64,000 bases of DNA from Amaranthus tricolor. Lineage: Eukaryota > Streptophyta > Magnoliopsida > Caryophyllales > Amaranthaceae. The translations under genes and the position numbers were made by a program. The notes beneath the pieces were generated by a model. That model was not told where the DNA came from. It did not search any database and saw nothing but the letters and a program-made list of their open reading frames with translations. Below, piece after piece: positions 11,249 through 22,699 of this stretch. Numbering within the stretch: the first letter of the stretch is position 1; each line of letters starts with the position of its first letter. The stretch spans positions 8,003,293-8,067,292 of the forward strand of contig NC_080053.1 in the NCBI RefSeq assembly GCF_026212465.1, given 5' to 3'.

Positions 11249-11965
11249 TGTCATATTACCTTATTAGCCTTTGACCTTTCGGGTTGACCTTGATTTTCGG
11301 TCAATGGGCTTTTTCTGAATTCCCCAACCTCCTTGATTGGCCCATGAGCTAGTAACCTCCAAATACCCTAACTTTCCTTTGGTAAGTAACTTCCAAATGA
11401 CCTAACTTCCCTCTGATAACTACCCTTCACTCCTCACCATCATGCTTCCCCATCTTTTATGCTGCTAACTGTCCACCATTATCCCGGATAACCTACCTTC
11501 TTCCAGAGAATAACTTCATCTCCATCATTATAAATAGAGGCAGTCAACATCAAGGGAAGGATCATCTGAGAATAACCCTTCTAATATCCTTACTCACATT
11601 CCTTTTCATTAGCCTACCCAAATACAAGCAATCTCAACCCCGACATCTCTGTTCCTGCATTCAATCTATAATCGTTTATTCATTAATCTCACATCTCCGT
11701 TCTAACTTGAGCGTCGGAGGGGTTTTTCCGGGAGATCATCCCCGGACAAGGCTAACATGTTGTGTTGCAGAATTCAAGTCACTTCCTTCGACGAATCGCC
11801 GTTCCTGACAACGCTTCCCCTTCCAGTATTTCAAGTGTCTTCCACTTCCTCGTTTCATCACCGAAACAAGTATATTTATTTCAAATACCGTTTTCGAAAT
11901 TCTTTCACTTCGGGTATATCTGGATTAATCAATACTAAAGTGTTTTCCAAACAGTTTTGTACATA
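11249..11965 (+). mobile_element. LTR-like insertion (solo LTR or fragment), ends uncertain
   Basis: This GC-richer block interrupts the RPA-like pseudogene. It has a TATA-like TATAAATAGAGG near 11530 and, near 11705, the TTGAGCGTCGGAGGGG motif typical of the 3' part of many plant Ty3-gypsy LTRs. A TGTCA start at 11249 and a TGACA at 11809-11813 could be the LTR ends, but I found no target duplication. No coding sequence. Confidence 0.45.
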
Positions 11966-13084
11966 GAAGTTTTCTGTAGATCAGTTGGATTTAAAAAATG
12001 AGTATTTAAAAGAGTATATTTTGAGATAAAATTTTGTATTTTGGTATGGAAATCATAAATTTTGAGTTTTTAAAAATAAAAAATCTTTATACTTAATTTT
12101 TAACATAATGATTGATTATAATACCTGACCAAGACCTCATTTTAGCATACTGCATTACCACAATGAATTTATGATTTTCGTTCTTTGTGCTCTGGATGTG
12201 GTGTAGATTTGTTCAGCTTATTTATTCCATACACGAATCCTTACTTTCAATCCACTTTTACTAAAAAAGATAAAAAATAATCCCTCTCATTTCAGTATTT
12301 ATTCATTACTATAAACACTTTAAAACATACTTCTTATCCATAAGGTCAAAATTAATTGATTTTTTTTCCTGCCGTATTATCATAGTCAATAAACTGGATA
12401 ATTTCCCCAGTGACATCTGTTTAAATTAACAAATTAATATAAAATAACTTATTGGGCTTTTATATAATCAATAGAAAATACTTTGTAATAACAATATTTA
12501 GAAATAAAAATATACTAACCAAGAAGATAATTTTCGTCATGGTTATTTCCTAGGATATCTTCAAATGGAACAAAATTGTAAATTCAAGAATTCAGTATTA
12601 TGTCTGAAATTCTTTCAATAATAGACGTCTTCCATAAAAACATTTTAAAATCATGTTTTGTTGGTTTATATTGTCCTACAACTGGATAAATAGCAAACCT
12701 GGAGAAAAAAAATACGATTTTCCAAGCTCTATTGTTTGTGCATAGGTTGAATAAGTTGCTTTGCCTATGACGACCAACATTGTAGAACCCTATAGACAAA
12801 TTGATGTTTAATACAAATTAGAAAAGTATACCAAAATTAAATTCATTTTATATCATATTTAACATTATATATTAAGTAAGAATGTACCTTTTTATCGGCC
12901 ACAATCATGTGAAATGTGTTTGATTTTCCGCTATTTTTCAACTCCCATATATGAATAACGTTCACTTTTACTTCCATGTGCCTCTGTCACTTTTAATTCC
13001 ACTTAGATAGTTAATACTCATTATATTATTAATTAAATAAACTATTTGTTTCTCAATGTATTAAATTTAATTGAATTAAAAATA

Positions 13085-13190
13085 TGAGTTGAATGTGAAA
13101 CATAGCTGCCAATATAGTTTATTTATATAAATTTTAACTGAATTAAAAATATGAGTTATAGGTGAGAAACATAAGCTATCAATACACTTT
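13085..13190. repeat. Short direct duplication
   Basis: A segment containing GAATTAAAAATATGAGTT and GTGAGAAACATA-like words occurs twice about 60 bp apart. Confidence 0.5.
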
Positions 13191-13745
13191 TTTTGAGGAA
13201 TTATGGGGCAGCATTTAAGGAAATTTGCCAATCGAATATAATTTAAAGATAATCTGTATATTAAAATGATCTATTTTGGGTCAATGGTTATTTTTTTGTA
13301 ATCAGAATAATAAAATGTTGTTTTCATGGGGCAATATTTAATGAAATCAGAAAATTGTGTATAATTTTAAGGGTATTTAATTATTAAAATGATCTATTTT
13401 GAGTCAATTGGTATATTGTTTTTGAATTCAGAATAATAAAATGTTGTTTACTTGGGGTAGTAATGTATTTAAAGGAAATCAGAAAATAGTGTATAATTTT
13501 AAGATTTATTTTGAGTCAATGGGTATATATTATTTTTTAAATCAGAATATTAAAATGTTGTTTTTATGGGGTTGCATTTAAGGAAAGTAGAAAATCATGT
13601 ATAATTTTAAGGGATTATAAATATTAAAATAATCTATTTTGATTCAATAGGTATATTTTTTGAAATCAAAATATTAAAATGTTGTTTTCATCGGGTAGCA
13701 TTTATGGTAATTAGAAAAACGTGTATAATTTTGGAAATAAGAATA
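13190..13745. repeat. Tandem repeat of about 114-126 bp, 4.5 units
   Basis: The words ATGGGGCAGCATTTAAGG, GTGTATAATTTTAAG, TCTATTTTGAGTCAATGG and TAAAATGTTGTTTTCATG recur in the same order. Unit starts are near 13203, 13326, 13452, 13566 and 13690. Copies are diverged, so the repeat is old. Non-coding. Confidence 0.8.
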
Positions 13746-14320
13746 TTAAGGCAATTAAGAGTATTTTAGTCCAATCATTTTGTTTCAAATGTAAAGATTA
13801 ATGCCATGATGACATTTGGAATTTTACTCTCTTTTTAATAGAAATGTATGACGATTTGATAAAAGAAAAGTCTAAGGCAATGGCAATTCCCACTAACATA
13901 TATAGGTATTATAGGACTAGACAATTAAGTTCAATGTTGGTTATGTTTTCTAGATTTTAGGTGAAGATTTAATTATATCTTTTCGGGATGCTAATCAACT
14001 AATTGTAGATTACAAGACTAATTAAACACCAACTCTAAACTTTTGTAATTTTGAATGACAATAAAAAGATTTAACTTGTTTTGTGCCTAAGACTAATACA
14101 CATTTCTACCTCAACTTTTTTATTTCGGAATATGAAAAGCATAAAATGTTCGAGACTCTCTTGGATTCGGTCGAAGCTCATAGTGAAGAAAGGTTCTGCT
14201 GCTCGAATCTTTAAATTCGGTCGATACTACCTAATTATGGTCGATGCTAAAATAACTTTGTTCGAGACTCACTGAGCTTCGGTGAAAGCTTGGTTGAGTA
14301 AAATGTTCTGATACCTGCTT
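13746..14320. other. Intergenic stretch without recognised features
   Basis: No supported gene or repeat. The words TTCGGTC and GGTTCGAG-like sequences recur weakly between 14,140 and 14,290. Confidence 0.35.
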
Positions 14321-15011
14321 TTAATCCTTTACCATTTGAAGAAATTTACCATACCTTTTCTCAATCCTTGCCTTAGCCAATCGTTGAGGGAATGGAGCAG
14401 GCTGAACATAAGTAGGACTGGCCAAGGATGAGGAAGAAGAAGGAATAGCATTATCATCTTGGGAACTAATATCATCAACCTCAATGTATTTCTCAGCACT
14501 TTTGCTTGCTTCCCTAGTGATCACAGCGGGTGGTGGAATGTGTCAACTACTTTGCCACTCCAAGTTGTAATGACATTTATGTGGTTGGAACCTTTCGTAC
14601 CATGATCAGGTTGGCTAGGGAATTGATTGGGAGCACGAGAGGAAGTAGCAATATGTTGCCTCATTTGAGCAATTTGTGTCTCCATCATCTTACTTTGGGT
14701 TTGGAGTTGACTCATTGTTGCTTCAAGTTTACTCACATCTTTCTTCATATCGGCATTAAATTAACCCTGAGTTGCAAAGAACTGAGTTTGTGCCGACATC
14801 AGAGAATCAAAATCTGTTCTCCTCTCTTCCTTTTGTTGTGGAGCTTGTTGGGTTTGTTGCATTGGTGGACGTTATTGAGCTTTGTATTGGGATTCTGGTG
14901 GGTTGTATTGTGGTCTATGCACTATCTGATGTGGGTTCTTCACATTGGTGGAAGAGTAGGAAAAATGGGGGCTCTAATTGGAGTTGTACGAGTTGTTGTA
15001 CAAAGCATTGA
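14321..15011 (-). pseudogene. Ty3-gypsy (Athila/Tat-type) gag C-terminal fragment
   Basis: The minus strand, read from 15011 downwards, gives an Asn/Tyr/Pro/Gln-rich region (with stops), then SQLQTQSKMMETQIAQM, then a PSQP segment, and NVITTWSGK, the family's NAITLRSGK block. The second frame ends with RLAKARIEKRYGKF, the block just before the protease in Athila/Tat elements. Two frames, in-frame stops and the missing pol show a truncated old copy. In the family this is the nucleocapsid end of gag. The fragment stops abruptly at the LTR beginning at 15029. Confidence 0.8.
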
Positions 15012-15028
15012 CCTTATCCGGAGCTGGT

Positions 15029-15634
15029 TGTCACGCATGGCTCGTAGTCCCCACACAAGACAGAAGCACGAAACTTGGTATCCGGGTGTCTTACATCAAA
15101 AGGAGGTTATAGAGACTTCCGGAATCATCAAGAAGGTTCCGGAGAACACTAGAAGGTTCCGGAGAACTCTAGAAGGTTCCAGAGAACTCTTGAAGGAGCC
15201 TTGTAAATATCTAGTGTCTAGAATTCTCTAGGCAACTCTTGTACATACTTTAGAGTACCTTAACACTTGTAATTGTGTAGAACTCTCTAGATGATGTAAT
15301 CTAGATCCCTCCATTTGAGGAGGTTAGAATGTTCTAGAAGTAGGACAAGTAGTAAGGGGTGTTGCCTATAAATACTCCAAGGCATTCATTTGTACCCAAC
15401 AACTTGAGAGTTCACTTGTAAAGCTTTCCTTGTGCAATACATAAACCTCACTTACATTTCCCAACTGTTGTGTTCCTACTTACTTCACATCTTCTTAAAG
15501 TCTTAGCCAAATCCACACAAACACACCAACTACATCGTTTAGCAATACATCTTTGGGGTTTGCCTGACTTGTCTTACGACGGGAGTGTAAACAAGTGGCA
15601 CACGTGAGACTAGGGAAAGAGTCGACACGTGACA
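15029..15634 (+). mobile_element. Isolated LTR with perfect 7-bp terminal inverted repeat and heat-shock-like elements
   Basis: It starts TGTCACG and ends CGTGACA. TGGTGCAGTGG follows at 15635, as a primer-binding site would. Inside are a 20-bp minisatellite (15,124-15,200) carrying GAAGGTTC, a three-module heat-shock element, and a TATA box with transcript start presumably near 15,400. Only about 100 bp of possible internal sequence follows before a different LTR begins at 15,732, so this is a truncated element or a rearranged solo LTR. The element family is unknown to me. Confidence 0.6.
15117..15374 (+). promoter_or_regulatory. Heat-shock-element cluster and TATA box in the LTR
   Basis: TTCCGGAA at 15117-15124, GAAGGTTC at 15132, 15152 and 15172, and a perfect nGAAnnTTCnnGAAn element (GAATGTTCTAGAA) at 15327-15339. 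TATAAATA lies at 15367-15374, 27 bp downstream of the perfect element. This arrangement is what heat-shock factors recognise in plant promoters. Activity is an inference from sequence only. Confidence 0.55.
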
Positions 15635-15731
15635 TGGTGCAGTGGTAGGGCGTGTTTGAGAGTTATGTGCATTAGAACCACAAGTTACATACAATACTTG
15701 TGAAGTAGCAAGTCACATACAATATACCACA

Positions 15732-18224
15732 TGAGGGGCTGGTTATGAGGAGGATTTGGAGGGATTTATGAAACTCCTTCCTAATTGCCAATTAAGGGAC
15801 ATTTATGCTAGATAATTAAGGAGGAATTAAGCCCTTTAATTTAGGCTTTGAAGGGGTCTAAGAAGCATTGGAATTACTTCAAAAAAAAATCAGAAAACAT
15901 TCTCCACCTTTTTCTATTTTTTTCGGCTAAGAAGTGCAAAAGAGAGAAAAAAGAGTGAGGAAAAATCTTTGAGTTGTTTTTGGGTGTTTAATTGTGCAAT
16001 TCAATCTTTAATCCTTAAAACTTGTAAGTTGTTAATTCATTATTCTTTTGTAAAATTTTAGTTTATTAAAAAAATTTTATTCATGAGCATTAAATTTCTT
16101 TTATGTAGTTTTTTTTTCCATGATTTATAATTTTTTAACAAAATATAATTTGTTAGAAGAATTATGTTCATATTTTAATTATATAGTTTTGTATGAATTT
16201 ACATTCCTTTAAGAAAATATAATTTGTTAGAAGGAATGATGTTTATATTTTAATTTATAAAGTTTCTTATGAATTTACATTCCTTTAATAAAATATAATT
16301 TGCTAAAAGGAATGATGTTCATGCTTTATTTTATATAGTTCTTATGAATTTATATTCCTCAACAAAATATTAATTTGTTAAGAGGGATTGCGTTTATGTC
16401 TTATTTTAGATAATTACTTGTGTGAACTAAGGATATTTAGGTAAAAAAAATTGATAAAAATAGAAATAGGACAACTAAAAAGACTTTGCCAAATAAGGAA
16501 ATGGGACAACTAAATTGATTCAGAGTGAGTATAATTTTTTATGAGTTCATAATTCTTGAACAAAATTTAATTTGTTAGAAGAATTATGTGTGTGCATTTA
16601 TTTATTTTTAGATATTATAACTTGATCATGTTCGTAATTTTGATATTTTTTAGAAAAAATATATATTCATTTGATGATTGATAGGAATATTCTAGTTTAA
16701 TGATTATTTAGGTTTTGATTTATGATCAATTTAGTGATGAATTTTTTTTGTATAGGTAGATGTATATTGAAATTAAAATAGTGATAGTGAATTTTGTTTT
16801 GTATGTATTATTAATTGAATCATTGAATTATTAAAAAAAGATTAAAGGGATTTAATTATTTAAATAAAATAAATTTAAAAATAAAAATTAAAAAAATAAT
16901 AATAATAATAATAAATTCTAGATAGCGACATTCTGTCTCAGGGGCTCGTACCTCGAACCTCGATATTCGAGTGCGTTTTGGTTGTCGTTTCGCTCACCGA
17001 TTGCATTAAAAGTCATTGAAATGCTAAAATTAATTAAAATTAATAAATGGGTGTTACAAATTATGAAATTTGGTAACTATAGTAATTGATGTCTTCCAGA
17101 CGCTGCGGTGAAGTCGGATTTTCTGCTTGAATTTTGAAATTGTTCAAAATTAGCAATAAAGTTACTGCTTGTGTTAAGGAATTAGGAAGTGGTTGAGATT
17201 ATGGTTTTAATATTTAAAATTATGAAGTTTAGTGATGCCTTGATGGTATAAAGTGGATTAAGTGTGTAAACACATTCTAATACGTGCTTTTTGTATGTGT
17301 ATTTGTGTTTACGACCTCGGTTCATTAGGGGTTGACATTCCATTTGTGAAAGTGCCTTGAATTGATTTATCGTGCTACCAAGGTACATGCTTAGACCATA
17401 CTTTTGTAATTGGTTATGTAAAGTAATGTTGTATTCATTCTATGATATAATTTTGTATATCACTTAAGGCTTAGACACCAAAAATAATTTGAAAAGAGTT
17501 TAAAATTGAAAATTTTAGGATGGTTGTGGTGGTTACCCACTTGGGGTTATTATACAGGAATTGGAATTATTATTATTATTATCGCTCCCATAGCAATTTT
17601 GGATCATTACGATCACCATAGGGGTATACACACTTTACCTTTAACAACCCGAATAGGAGCGGCAATGTCTTAGGCTGGAAATTACCTTGGGATTAGCTCT
17701 CCCATTTGTCTTCCTCCAAACTTTTATATTACTCTGGCGACCTGAAGTTGACGGGAAACAACTTGAGTTGGGAATTGGAAAGTCAAATATGACATCTTAA
17801 CTGTTAGAGCCTTTGCATGATAGGATGGAATCATTGCTTGTGTTTAACCTGTATAATGCATTGTGTGAAGTCTTTTGACGTGTATTGATTTATGTTTTTT
17901 GGAATTTTCTATGATGATGTTATTCAACAACTAGCAAGTTGACTTGCAGGCGGGTATAGCGTGTGAGGACTACAATGTTATAGCCTGTAAATGAGCAAGT
18001 ACGTTTTTATTTTGATCTAGATTTGGTTTTGAAGAGGCCCAAAGGCTCTCAAGCTGTAAACTTTAAGACTTTCGCTGATTTATTATTGCCATTTTTGTTT
18101 ACTTATTTCTTTATCACTAGAACGTCATTGATCCTAGAAACAGTTTAACTTAAACGTCCGAGGTGTGACCTGAAATTCATATTTACATGTGAATATCCAA
18201 TTTTTTTTAACCCAAACTATTACA
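15732..18224 (+). repeat. 5' LTR of the chromovirus, 5'-truncated
   Basis: About 2.5 kb, ending ATTACA just before the primer-binding site. Its first 900 bp match 28,107-28,853. It contains a run of short direct repeats (AATTTGTTAGAAGGAATGATG-type, in pieces near 16,140, 16,215, 16,290, 16,370 and 16,560) shared with the 3' LTR. The expected start (ATAACACCC in the 3' copy) is missing. Confidence 0.8.
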
Positions 18225-18226
18225 AT

Positions 18227-18240
18227 TGGTATCAGAGCCT
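18227..18240 (+). other. Primer-binding site of the chromovirus
   Basis: TGGTATCAGAGCCT, the standard plant initiator-Met tRNA primer site, two bases after the LTR end. Confidence 0.9.
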
Positions 18241-18595
18241 ACGTTTATAAAGACATAATATTGACCTTCGTAGAGAGATGGGAAATAGTCATTTGGGATG
18301 GAAATTATTTGAAATGTGATCTTGTGTTGTATGTTATTAGGCGAGTTGATAAGACTACTAATTGATGTAGGTTCAGACTGTTTGTTTAAAGGTTTATAAG
18401 TGAATGTATTGTATTCAAAAAAGTCTCTAAATCTGATATAGATAAGGAAAAAGCACCCATGGACCTACACACCCCTGAAGAGACTAGGAGAGTACTGACA
18501 TTTGACCCAGAGACTACCTAGAGGGAAGTCTCTAAATCTGATATATGGCGAGCATAGGATAATGAAAGTATTAGACATTATAGAGAGTGTATTGA

Positions 18596-19262
18596 ATGAT
18601 TAAAATGAAAGCAAACATAGTGTGTTATGATTTAGAACTAGACCTAAATAAGCTTCATCATTTATCCACAACTAGGGGAGGAGTTGAAACATCACGGGGG
18701 AAGCATAGTGGGGTAAATCATCTGGAAGAACCCCAACCTGACCCAGTAGAGGAAGAACCTTTGGAGGATGAACCATTGGAAGAGGAAGAACCCTTAGAGG
18801 ATGAGGAACCCTTCGAAGAGGAAGAACCCTCGGAAGGGGAGGAATCCTCAGAAAAAGGAAGAATCCATGAAAGAGGAGGATCTCAACGAACCGGTGGAAC
18901 TTTAGTTAGCTCCAGAACTGGTAGAAAGTGCATTGAAATGTGTATCACTAGGCGGGAACCACCTATAGTTACTGAGATTTCAAGTGATGAGGAAGAAGAG
19001 GAAGATTGGGTGATAAACCACGATATGTATGGCTATGGGGATGAGTTTACTAAGAGTTAGTCCGACAAGGAGGACCCTAAGGAAGACCCCGAGGCTGACT
19101 TAGAGGAAGCACTAGTGAACAACCGAGAGTCTGGGGGTGAAGATAGTGAAATGGAGGAAACAACTTCGGATTCAAGCTGTGATTCTTGAGGAGATGAGGA
19201 TGATGAGGACTTCAACCTAACAAACTATGATAAGCATTCGGACACTAGAGACGCCAAGCACT
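18596..19262 (+). pseudogene. Acidic Glu-rich ORF upstream of gag
   Basis: A 154-codon frame with an internal Glu-rich repeat (EEEPLEDE-like units, residues 44-85) and a second acidic cluster SSDEEEEEDW. After a TAG at 19058 the same frame continues acidic (EDPKEDPEADLEEA) to about 19,262 with one more TGA, so the original protein was roughly 220 residues. It lies between the primer-binding site and gag. I know of no standard chromovirus domain here; it may be an extra ORF or an unusual N-terminal extension of gag. No zinc finger or enzyme motif is visible. Confidence 0.5.
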
Positions 19263-19633
19263 AGATTTTTGTTTATTTATTATTTTGTTATCTTTAAATC
19301 GTTTTTCTTTTTATGAAATAATGTAAACCTTCAGATAAAATAATTTTTGATTTTATTTTTATTTTTTTTATATATTGGTATAAGTCTTTTATATGAAGAG
19401 AACTAGTGAAACTTCTATTAAAGTATTATGGTGTCGTGTTCATCTCACATGTTGTAAGCCTTATGCATGAAATAAGTTATGTGGTGATAATTGGAACATG
19501 AGTCGTTAATTGATTGTTGCTTCATTGTGTTTCGATGTTTATAAAGGTGTAAAAAAACAATAAAAGCCTTTTATCTCAACTCGAATCTTAGGAAATGTAC
19601 TTATAATACCCTTTATTTTTCATTTATAGAAGA

Positions 19634-20620
19634 TGCCTCCAATTTTGAGGAAAAGCTTAACTAGGAACGATACTAACCGTACACTAAGGAATTTGGTTAA
19701 GGCGTTAACTGAAGTTAGGGCAACATGAACGAGATCTATGTCTAAACAAGCCTCTGAAATGAACAAGAGGATTAGTCAGAAAATCATCACCCTTTGATGG
19801 TAAGGGAAAACCATCAGAGCTCAAACACTAGTTGAGGGAGTTTGACAAACTCTTTGATGTGATAAAGTGTCTAGAGAAACTGAAATTCAATTAAACTGCT
19901 TTCTATTTGACTGGGAAGCCGTTTATTGGTGGGAAAACTATAAGGCGAGGCTATTAGATAAAGTTGAGGGGGTTTTTAATTAGGCTATGTTTAAGAGAGC
20001 TATGTGAGAGAAGTTTTACCTGTTGCATGTTAGAAAAGACAAGTCTAACGAGTTCGCTCGATTTGAGATGGGTAGTTTGACAGTTGATGAATACTACCAC
20101 AAGTTTATTGACTACATCAAATACTGTCCAGATGATGTATCCATTAAAGAGAAGAAAATGCAACGTTTCAAACTGGGATTATCTTTTGATATTCAAATAC
20201 ATATCAAAAGTGATCGCTATAGCACGTTAGATCAGATGTATAAGCGTGTAGCTCCAATAAGGAATATCTTACAAAAGGAGAAAGAAAAGGAGAAGGTTAA
20301 TGTTACGGAGAAGAGGAAGGAAATGGTTAGTATGGCCTCAGGAGCACTATTAGGCTTCTATCAAAAGGAGCCCAAGACTTTTTGAGGTTTTCAAAGGAAT
20401 GGTTCAAGTGTGAATGTTGGGTTTAGGGGCTAAGTGAGGTCTGTTAAGCCATTGCTCGATCGAGATGGCAAGGAAAGAAAGTATCTCTGCAGGAGGTGCA
20501 AGAAAAACCATCCCGGGAAAGATTGTTAAGCGTAACTGGTTGAGTGCAATTTCTTCCACAAAAGGGGGGATAGAGAGTATGAGTGCTATAAAAAAAGAGA
20601 AATGGAAATCAACGGCGGGG
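19634..20620 (+). pseudogene. Chromovirus gag with zinc knuckles, broken
   Basis: It starts at the ATG at 19634 (MPPILRKSL). The retrotransposon gag core is recognisable: DWEAVYWWENYKARL near 19,905, then the intact frame 20023-20385 with ARFEMGSLTVDEYYHKF and RFKLGLSFDIQIHI. Downstream, CRRCKKNHPGKDC (near 20,490) and a second knuckle with one Cys lost (GHREYEC, near 20,570) mark the nucleocapsid. There are stops before 20,023 and after 20,385. In the family, gag forms the particle that packages the RNA. Confidence 0.8.
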
Positions 20621-20819
20621 AGGACAACATCAACAACAAAATCAAAACAACTTTGGGAGATAAGACAATCAACAATCCAAGGGAGGTAATCATGGTAATA
20701 TTGGTCAGAGGTTCCAAAGACAATTTAATAGGGGACAATGCCGGACGGAAGGAAATTGGGTTGAAGGTTCAAGAATGCAACATGTGGAAACCAAGGGGGG
20801 GAATGAACGTACCGCCAAC

Positions 20820-21183
20820 AGGTAGACGAGTATCTATTGTCAGTTCAAGGGAAGCTGATCAAGTGATAGATGTTGTTGCAGGTACGTTCACCATCCATTC
20901 TATAGCTGTTAATGTATTGTTTGATTCGGGTGCAACTTGTTCATTTCTTGCAAAGAATAAATTAGAAGAACTGAATTTAGAATCATTTGAAAAGTTATCA
21001 TATAAGGCATCATGTATTCTAGCTGTTCCATCAAGGAAATTATATAGTTGTGATAGGTTGTATAAGGACGTACCTTTGAAGATAGGGATAGTTGACTTTC
21101 CTAGTAATCTATGTGTTAGACATGGACGGTTTGGAAGTGGTTTTGGGAATGGATTGGTTAGAAAAGTACAAAGCTTTAATTGA
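20820..21183 (+). pseudogene. Chromovirus aspartic protease
   Basis: It lies within a 193-codon frame (20602-21183). VLFDSGATCSFLA near 20,925 is the active-site motif D-S-G-A-T. The domain follows the zinc knuckle in the usual order. The frame ends early near the FGMDWL position, where the sequence shifts frame (GNGLVRKVQSFN). Confidence 0.8.
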
Positions 21184-21338
21184 ATGTAGGGAGCAAGAAT
21201 GTTGTTGGTAGGATCGCTTGGTAGGAAGTATTCCAAGGGGCCTAAATCAAACTTAGTATCGAACTTGGAGTTACAAAGACTTGTAAGACAAGCACATCCC
21301 TTGTACTCGTGTCACATTAGTCAGGATGGGAAAAGGAG

Positions 21339-22075
21339 GTGAACGCTAACGACATTGCTGTTGTGACTGAGTTTTTGGACGTTTCTCCTAATGAAATTCC
21401 CGGCATGCCACCTCAACGGGAAATCAATGTCACGATAGACTTGGTGCCTGGAGCAGGACCAATTTCAAAGGTCTCGTATCGCATGGCCCAAAAAGAGACG
21501 AAGGAATTGAAGTCTCAGCTTGAAGAAATGTTCGATAAGGGTTATATCCGACCAAGTATTTCACCTTGGGGCACTGTGATGCTGTTTGTGAGAAAAAAGA
21601 ATGGAAGTTTGAGGTTATGTATCGACTATAGGGAGTTAAACATGGTGACTGTTAAGAACAAGTACCTGCTACCCCGAATAGACGATTTTTTGACCAATTG
21701 AGGGGTTTTGGGATGTTTTCGAAAATTGATTTGAGGTCATGTTATCATCAATTGAGAATCGCTGAGGAAGACATACATAAAACAACTTTTAGGACACATT
21801 ATGGACACTTCGAGTTCACCATGATTCCTTTCGGGTTAACAAATGCCCTAACCACTTTTATGTGTTTGATGAACCATGTGTTTAGTGCTTACCTGGATAA
21901 GTTCGTGTTAGTCTTCATTGATGACATACTGGTTTATTCCAAGGACCAGGGTGATCATGAGGAACATCTACGTTTAGTTTTACAAACTCTGCGAGAACAC
22001 AAGTTGTACCTAAAGTTGTCGAAGTGTGAATTTTGGTTGGAGAAGGTGTCGTTTTTTTTGTCATTTCGTCTCTAA
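21339..22075 (+). pseudogene. Chromovirus reverse transcriptase
   Basis: Two adjoining frames (21339-21701, 21698-22075) differ by one base at about 21,700. Motifs: [55 protein letters not shown] (catalytic Asp), MIPFGLTNA and [11 protein letters not shown] (catalytic Asp pair). The core is otherwise well kept. After FWLEKVSFF the frame is lost again at a T-run near 22,055. Confidence 0.88.
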
Positions 22076-22084
22076 AGAAGGTGT

Positions 22085-22690
22085 TTCGGTGGATTCGAAA
22101 AGAAAAAGGCGGAGCGGAACTAGTCATCGCCAAAGAATGACACAGAAGTGTGAAGTTTCTTAGGCTTGGTTGGGTACTACCGTCGATTTGTTAAAGATTT
22201 CTCACGCATTGCTCGGCCTATGACTTCGCTGATGAAGAAAAAGAAGAAGTTCGAGTGGTTTGACGAGTGTGAACACGCCTTCATGATTTTGAAGGAAAAG
22301 TTAACTACGACCACTGTTCTACTTGACCTTAAGTTAGATTATACAGTTTAAAATAACGCATCGAAGAAGCGCTTGGGATGTTAGCTTATGCAAGATCACA
22401 AGGTGATGGATAACGCTTCATGATAGTTAAAGACACACGAGGCCAACTATCCTACTCACGACTTGGAGTTAGCTGCTATTATTTTTACTCTCAAGATTTG
22501 GCGGCATTATTTGTATGGAGTCAAGTGCAGAATCCACACCGATCATCAAAATATGAAGTATCTTTACACCTAGAGTGACTTGAACATGCGGTAACGTTGG
22601 TGGTTAGAGTTGATGACCGATTATGATCTAGAGTTTGTGTATCATAAGAGGCGAGCAAACTTGGTTACTGATGCTTTTGAGCAGAAAATC
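22085..22690 (+). pseudogene. Chromovirus RT connection and RNase H
   Basis: GYYRRFVKDFSRIARPMTSL near 22,170 is the RT thumb. RNase H pieces follow across stops: [20 protein letters not shown] near 22,450 and [11 protein letters not shown] near 22,530. At least five stops and frameshifts. Confidence 0.8.
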
Positions 22691-22699
22691 TAGTCATAT

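Larger units (their letters stand above)
9835..12977 (-). pseudogene. Replication protein A 70-kDa subunit (RPA1)-like gene, decayed, multi-exon
   Basis: Short exon-like pieces on the minus strand follow the RPA70 domain order. 12977-12888: VNVIHIWELKNSGKSNTF and HMIVAD (start of DBD-A) with a GT donor after it. 12790-12520: YKPTKHDFKMFLWKTS and VPFEDILG, with a frameshift and a stop. 12416-12344: DVTGEIIQFIDYDNTAGK (start of DBD-B). About 12245-12125: HKFIVVMQYAKMRSWSG. About 11135-11040: a Ser/Thr linker. 11027-10850: WCYSSCSKCCAQV with KCPKY, the DBD-C zinc ribbon, last Cys replaced by Tyr. 10427-10314: RYKTHIKVKDDYGDEAILVL. 9955-9840: TPHKR then a stop, as in RPA70 tails. RPA70 binds single-stranded DNA in replication and repair; plants have several paralogues, and Helitrons carry RPA-like genes. 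Stops and insertions argue for a pseudogene. Confidence 0.7.

Noticed and set aside
11757..11966. A 69-codon plus-strand frame
   Set aside because: Falls in the LTR-like insertion, no motif, Ser/Phe-rich as expected for its base composition.
12260..12360. Possible third Stowaway-like end (ATCCCTCTCATTTCAG)
   Set aside because: I could not find a matching inverted end or TA duplication.
14530..15231. A 233-codon plus-strand frame
   Set aside because: It runs antisense to the Ty3-gypsy gag fragment and on into the neighbouring LTR; no protein-like motifs.
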